From: Denitrobaculum sp965225735
Lineage (GTDB): Bacteria > Pseudomonadota > Alphaproteobacteria > Kiloniellales > Kiloniellaceae
Assembly: GCA_965225735.1 (NCBI GenBank)
Contig: CBDDBN010000027.1
Coordinates: 62,001 to 126,000, forward strand
Reading direction: 5' to 3'
Length of the DNA stretch: 64,000 bases
The translations under genes and the position numbers were made by a program. Shown here piece after piece: positions 61,911-64,000 of this stretch (the first letter of the stretch is position 1; each line of letters opens with the position of its first letter). The notes under the pieces were generated by a model that had not been told where the DNA came from, made no database searches, and saw nothing but the letters and a program-made list of their open reading frames with translations.

Positions 61911-64000
61911 CGAGCATCCTGCGTGTGAACCTGCGGAAAGACCGCCAACAGGGTCAGAGGCAATGGCTGATCCTGAACAAAACTCATGCGCCCCTCCGTC
62001 TCGTAGTCTCCCGGCCAGTCCAAGACTTTGTCTCCATCAAACAAAGGAGGCGGTTTATCCATCAGGTCGGCCGCACTTCGAAACTCGATGCGGTCGAGCC
62101 GGTCGAGGTCCGCCCCAAAGAGCGCCCCGAGCGTCTGATGAAACCGGACAACCACACGATGGATTCTCTTCGTCTTTCCCTGCGCGGTTCCATCGGCCGC
62201 CCCCGCTTCGAGCCTGGTTGTCTGCACGAGCGAGCGATAACCAAGTCCTATCTGGACCTCGGATGCCGGAACCGCGAGCCGAATTTCTCCGTTTGTCACC
62301 CGCTGGTCCGGGTGGACTGCCCCGTCGGCCAAAACCTGCACAGTCTCTCCCTCCAGGTGTTCCAAACCGCTGATGACCGACGCCGGCGATCCGCTGAAGG
62401 TCAACCCGCCATCGACGAAAAACGCCTCCGATTGTTGCTGTAAAATGAGATCTCGATAGGCGTTGCCAGTTTGCATCGGCCCACGTTCTGGCGCGGAAAA
62501 TGGCGCCTCCATAAATTCAACATAGCGCCTCACCTCTCCGTCGATCCAGCGTTGTATCACCACCCAGAGCTCATCCCGGCGGCCGTCAGGAGATGGTATG
62601 ACGGCTATGCTTTCGACCCTGGCCGGGCTGGTCTTCTCCTGATCGCCAACGCCGCCGACGAGGTGGCGATGCCAGCCGATAACGTCCTGCTCTCGTTCGT
62701 AGGTCATACCGAGCAGAACGCCATCCCCTCGCACCGCCCAGACGACGCTGTCGGGTTCCTGTTGATAGGCCAGCGCAACAATTCCACCTTCCGAGATGTG
62801 TTCGGCAAGCAGCGTCATATCGGGTGACCGAAAACCATCGGCTTCGAAGACGTAGGCCAGTTCGCGCAGTTTTCGGCCCGCCCGTTGAACAAAGAGGATC
62901 GCGTCGGAGGCCTGAACCGGCTGGACGTTTGCGGACCCGCGCGTGGTAGAACGACGCGCCTGTATATTGCTCGGCGTCAAGGCTTCGCCCAGACTCGATG
63001 GGCTGACCAACCATTCCCCGCCCACCGAACCGACGACAAGCCCCTTCTCGTCGTCGATCATCCAACGGATCACATTCACATTGTTAGCATTGAGCGTAAA
63101 AGCGACGGCATGGCTGTCCTCGACGGTTCCATCGCCGGATTTGCTCGGTGCAAAATTGGTATAGTCGCCCGAAACCGAACCATCCAATCGCTGTGGGTAG
63201 AGTTTTGCGCCGGCGAGATACAGCCGGTCCTGAAAGAAGGTCACACAGGTTGGGAAGCCGGTGGTCTCAGACCAGACACCCAACCGCCATTCGCTGCTGG
63301 CCGCTGCCGAGACCGCACTCTTGATCTGCCAGGTGACCTGGCTCGCACTGATAAAGCCGGTGATGACACCCCAACCCCAGCCGCCGCCATTTTTCTTTCG
63401 GACGACGCGGCCGACATCCGTGGCGGCAAAGATGTTTGTGCTGGAGGTCAAAGTTCGGCCACTTCCAACCGACCCGGACGACGAGGATAGTGTGGTTCCA
63501 CTGGTATTGGTTGAAAGATAGGGCCCGTCTCTGAAAGACAGTTTCTCAATGGACCAGTTGGTATGTCCGGTCCGGCTCAGAGTATACGGCGGGTAGTTAG
63601 GGTGGCAAAGATAGAGAACGTCTGCTGACTGCGCCGTCTTAATCAGGCAACGCCCATCTTCGTCGAAAAGATCGGCTTTAGCGTAGGGCGTCGCGATTTC
63701 GTAGACAGCGTCATCGTTGTCTACGATCCGTCCGTGGTTCCGATAGAACCGGCAATAGAAGTCACCAAACTCGAGAATATAGGCCTGTTCGACGTTAAAC
63801 TCGAAGGGCAGCAGCGCGGTGCGCACTGCACTATCTTTGACTCCCGCGACATGACGAAATCCGCTGCGCCGTTGCGCGCCTCCCTGCTGCTGTGGAATGA
63901 CGTTCAGCAATTGGCGCGCACCGTTGAAATACTTCGAAAGGTCGACTCGTCCGTCGAGACGCGGGCTCAGTTCGCCCGCGGTGAAATTCGTTTGTGCTGG
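61907..64000 (-). CDS. Phage tail/stabilisation-type structural protein (5' end outside window)
   Basis: The open frame continues to the window edge, giving at least 697 residues; the true start lies outside. The visible N-terminal stretch NFTAGELSPRLDGRVDLSKY, then ARQLLNVIPQQQGGAQRRSG, is the hallmark of large podovirus/N4-like tail-region proteins (FTxGELSPR...DL.KY...N...GG..RR-G). The rest is beta-rich with many Trp/Tyr. It heads the leftward structural module in this window and is coupled to the GNAT-like gene (ATGA). Confidence 0.88.
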   Translation of the reverse strand, partial: PAQTNFTAGELSPRLDGRVDLSKYFNGARQLLNVIPQQQGGAQRRSGFRHVAGVKDSAVRTALLPFEFNVEQAYILEFGDFYCRFYRNHGRIVDNDDAVYEIATPYAKADLFDEDGRCLIKTAQSADVLYLCHPNYPPYTLSRTGHTNWSIEKLSFRDGPYLSTNTSGTTLSSSSGSVGSGRTLTSSTNIFAATDVGRVVRKKNGGGWGWGVITGFISASQVTWQIKSAVSAAASSEWRLGVWSETTGFPTCVTFFQDRLYLAGAKLYPQRLDGSVSGDYTNFAPSKSGDGTVEDSHAVAFTLNANNVNVIRWMIDDEKGLVVGSVGGEWLVSPSSLGEALTPSNIQARRSTTRGSANVQPVQASDAILFVQRAGRKLRELAYVFEADGFRSPDMTLLAEHISEGGIVALAYQQEPDSVVWAVRGDGVLLGMTYEREQDVIGWHRHLVGGVGDQEKTSPARVESIAVIPSPDGRRDELWVVIQRWIDGEVRRYVEFMEAPFSAPERGPMQTGNAYRDLILQQQSEAFFVDGGLTFSGSPASVISGLEHLEGETVQVLADGAVHPDQRVTNGEIRLAVPASEVQIGLGYRSLVQTTRLEAGAADGTAQGKTKRIHRVVVRFHQTLGALFGADLDRLDRIEFRSAADLMDKPPPLFDGDKVLDWPGDYETEGRMSFVQDQPLPLTLLAVFPQVHTQDAR

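Noticed and set aside
1..64000. CRISPR arrays, insertion sequences, rRNA genes and riboswitches
   Set aside because: I looked for regularly spaced direct repeats, transposase motifs, rRNA-like sequence and known riboswitch cores and saw none in the window.

Overview
The window is 64 kb of a GC-rich alphaproteobacterial chromosome. The gene content points to a free-living, probably marine, member of the Rhodospirillales/Kiloniellales type: a Gram-negative porin with a terminal Phe, a short second-type GluRS, class II DAHP synthase, a MASE1-PAS histidine kinase, many LysR/GntR/AraC regulators and amino-acid catabolic operons. The taxonomic placement is an inference from gene families; no 16S rRNA is present.

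Layout. 0.2-5.8 kb: DMT and LysE exporters, a YopT-like (C58) cysteine protease, a phytanoyl-CoA dioxygenase-family enzyme with its GntR regulator, and a DmpA-type P1 peptidase. 6-11.1 kb: a signalling block with a MASE1/PAS histidine kinase overlapping its receiver protein, an XRE regulator, a degenerate receiver protein and a MarR regulator; the last two diverge around a repeated 11-bp operator-like motif. 11.3-16.6 kb: a membrane hydrolase-like protein, a DUF2161 nuclease-fold protein, a second DMT exporter, a bile-acid:Na+ symporter-family protein, a membrane-anchored thioredoxin-like protein, and a LysR gene overlapping a cREC receiver protein. 17-27.7 kb: chemoreceptor, Crp-like regulator, porin, DUF1330, globin and LysR, an ammonium transporter with a sigma-54 promoter candidate and a 57-aa membrane-protein gene downstream, a YozG-like HTH/DUF2975 pair, and a small beta-barrel protein.

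27.8-31.7 kb is a tryptophan-to-anthranilate operon (DUF2817 metallo-enzyme, kynB, kynU, kynA). 33-34.7 kb is an AraC/LysE divergent pair. 34.7-39.2 kb is nadE-gltX-cysS. 39.3-43.8 kb is a GntR-controlled catabolic cluster of unknown substrate (lactonase-like, IPMDH-like, Gfo/Idh/MocA, plus a divergent ABM protein) around a strong inverted repeat. 43.8-55.5 kb holds housekeeping metabolism: sufE-like, nicotinate phosphoribosyltransferase, DAHP synthase, gor, gabD, DUF1989, glmU-glmS and a phosphoglycolate phosphatase-like HAD.

At 55.6 kb lies tRNA-Val(CAC). After it come a secreted beta-helix protein and then one end of a podovirus-like prophage, running off the right edge and read leftwards: tail/portal-region structural protein, GNAT-like internal protein, internal virion protein, collar-domain tail fibre, DUF4376 protein, then lysis-type small genes ending in a terminator. 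Several genes of 51-59 codons (ammonium-transporter partner, holin-like protein, phage small protein) were found by reading the sequence directly.
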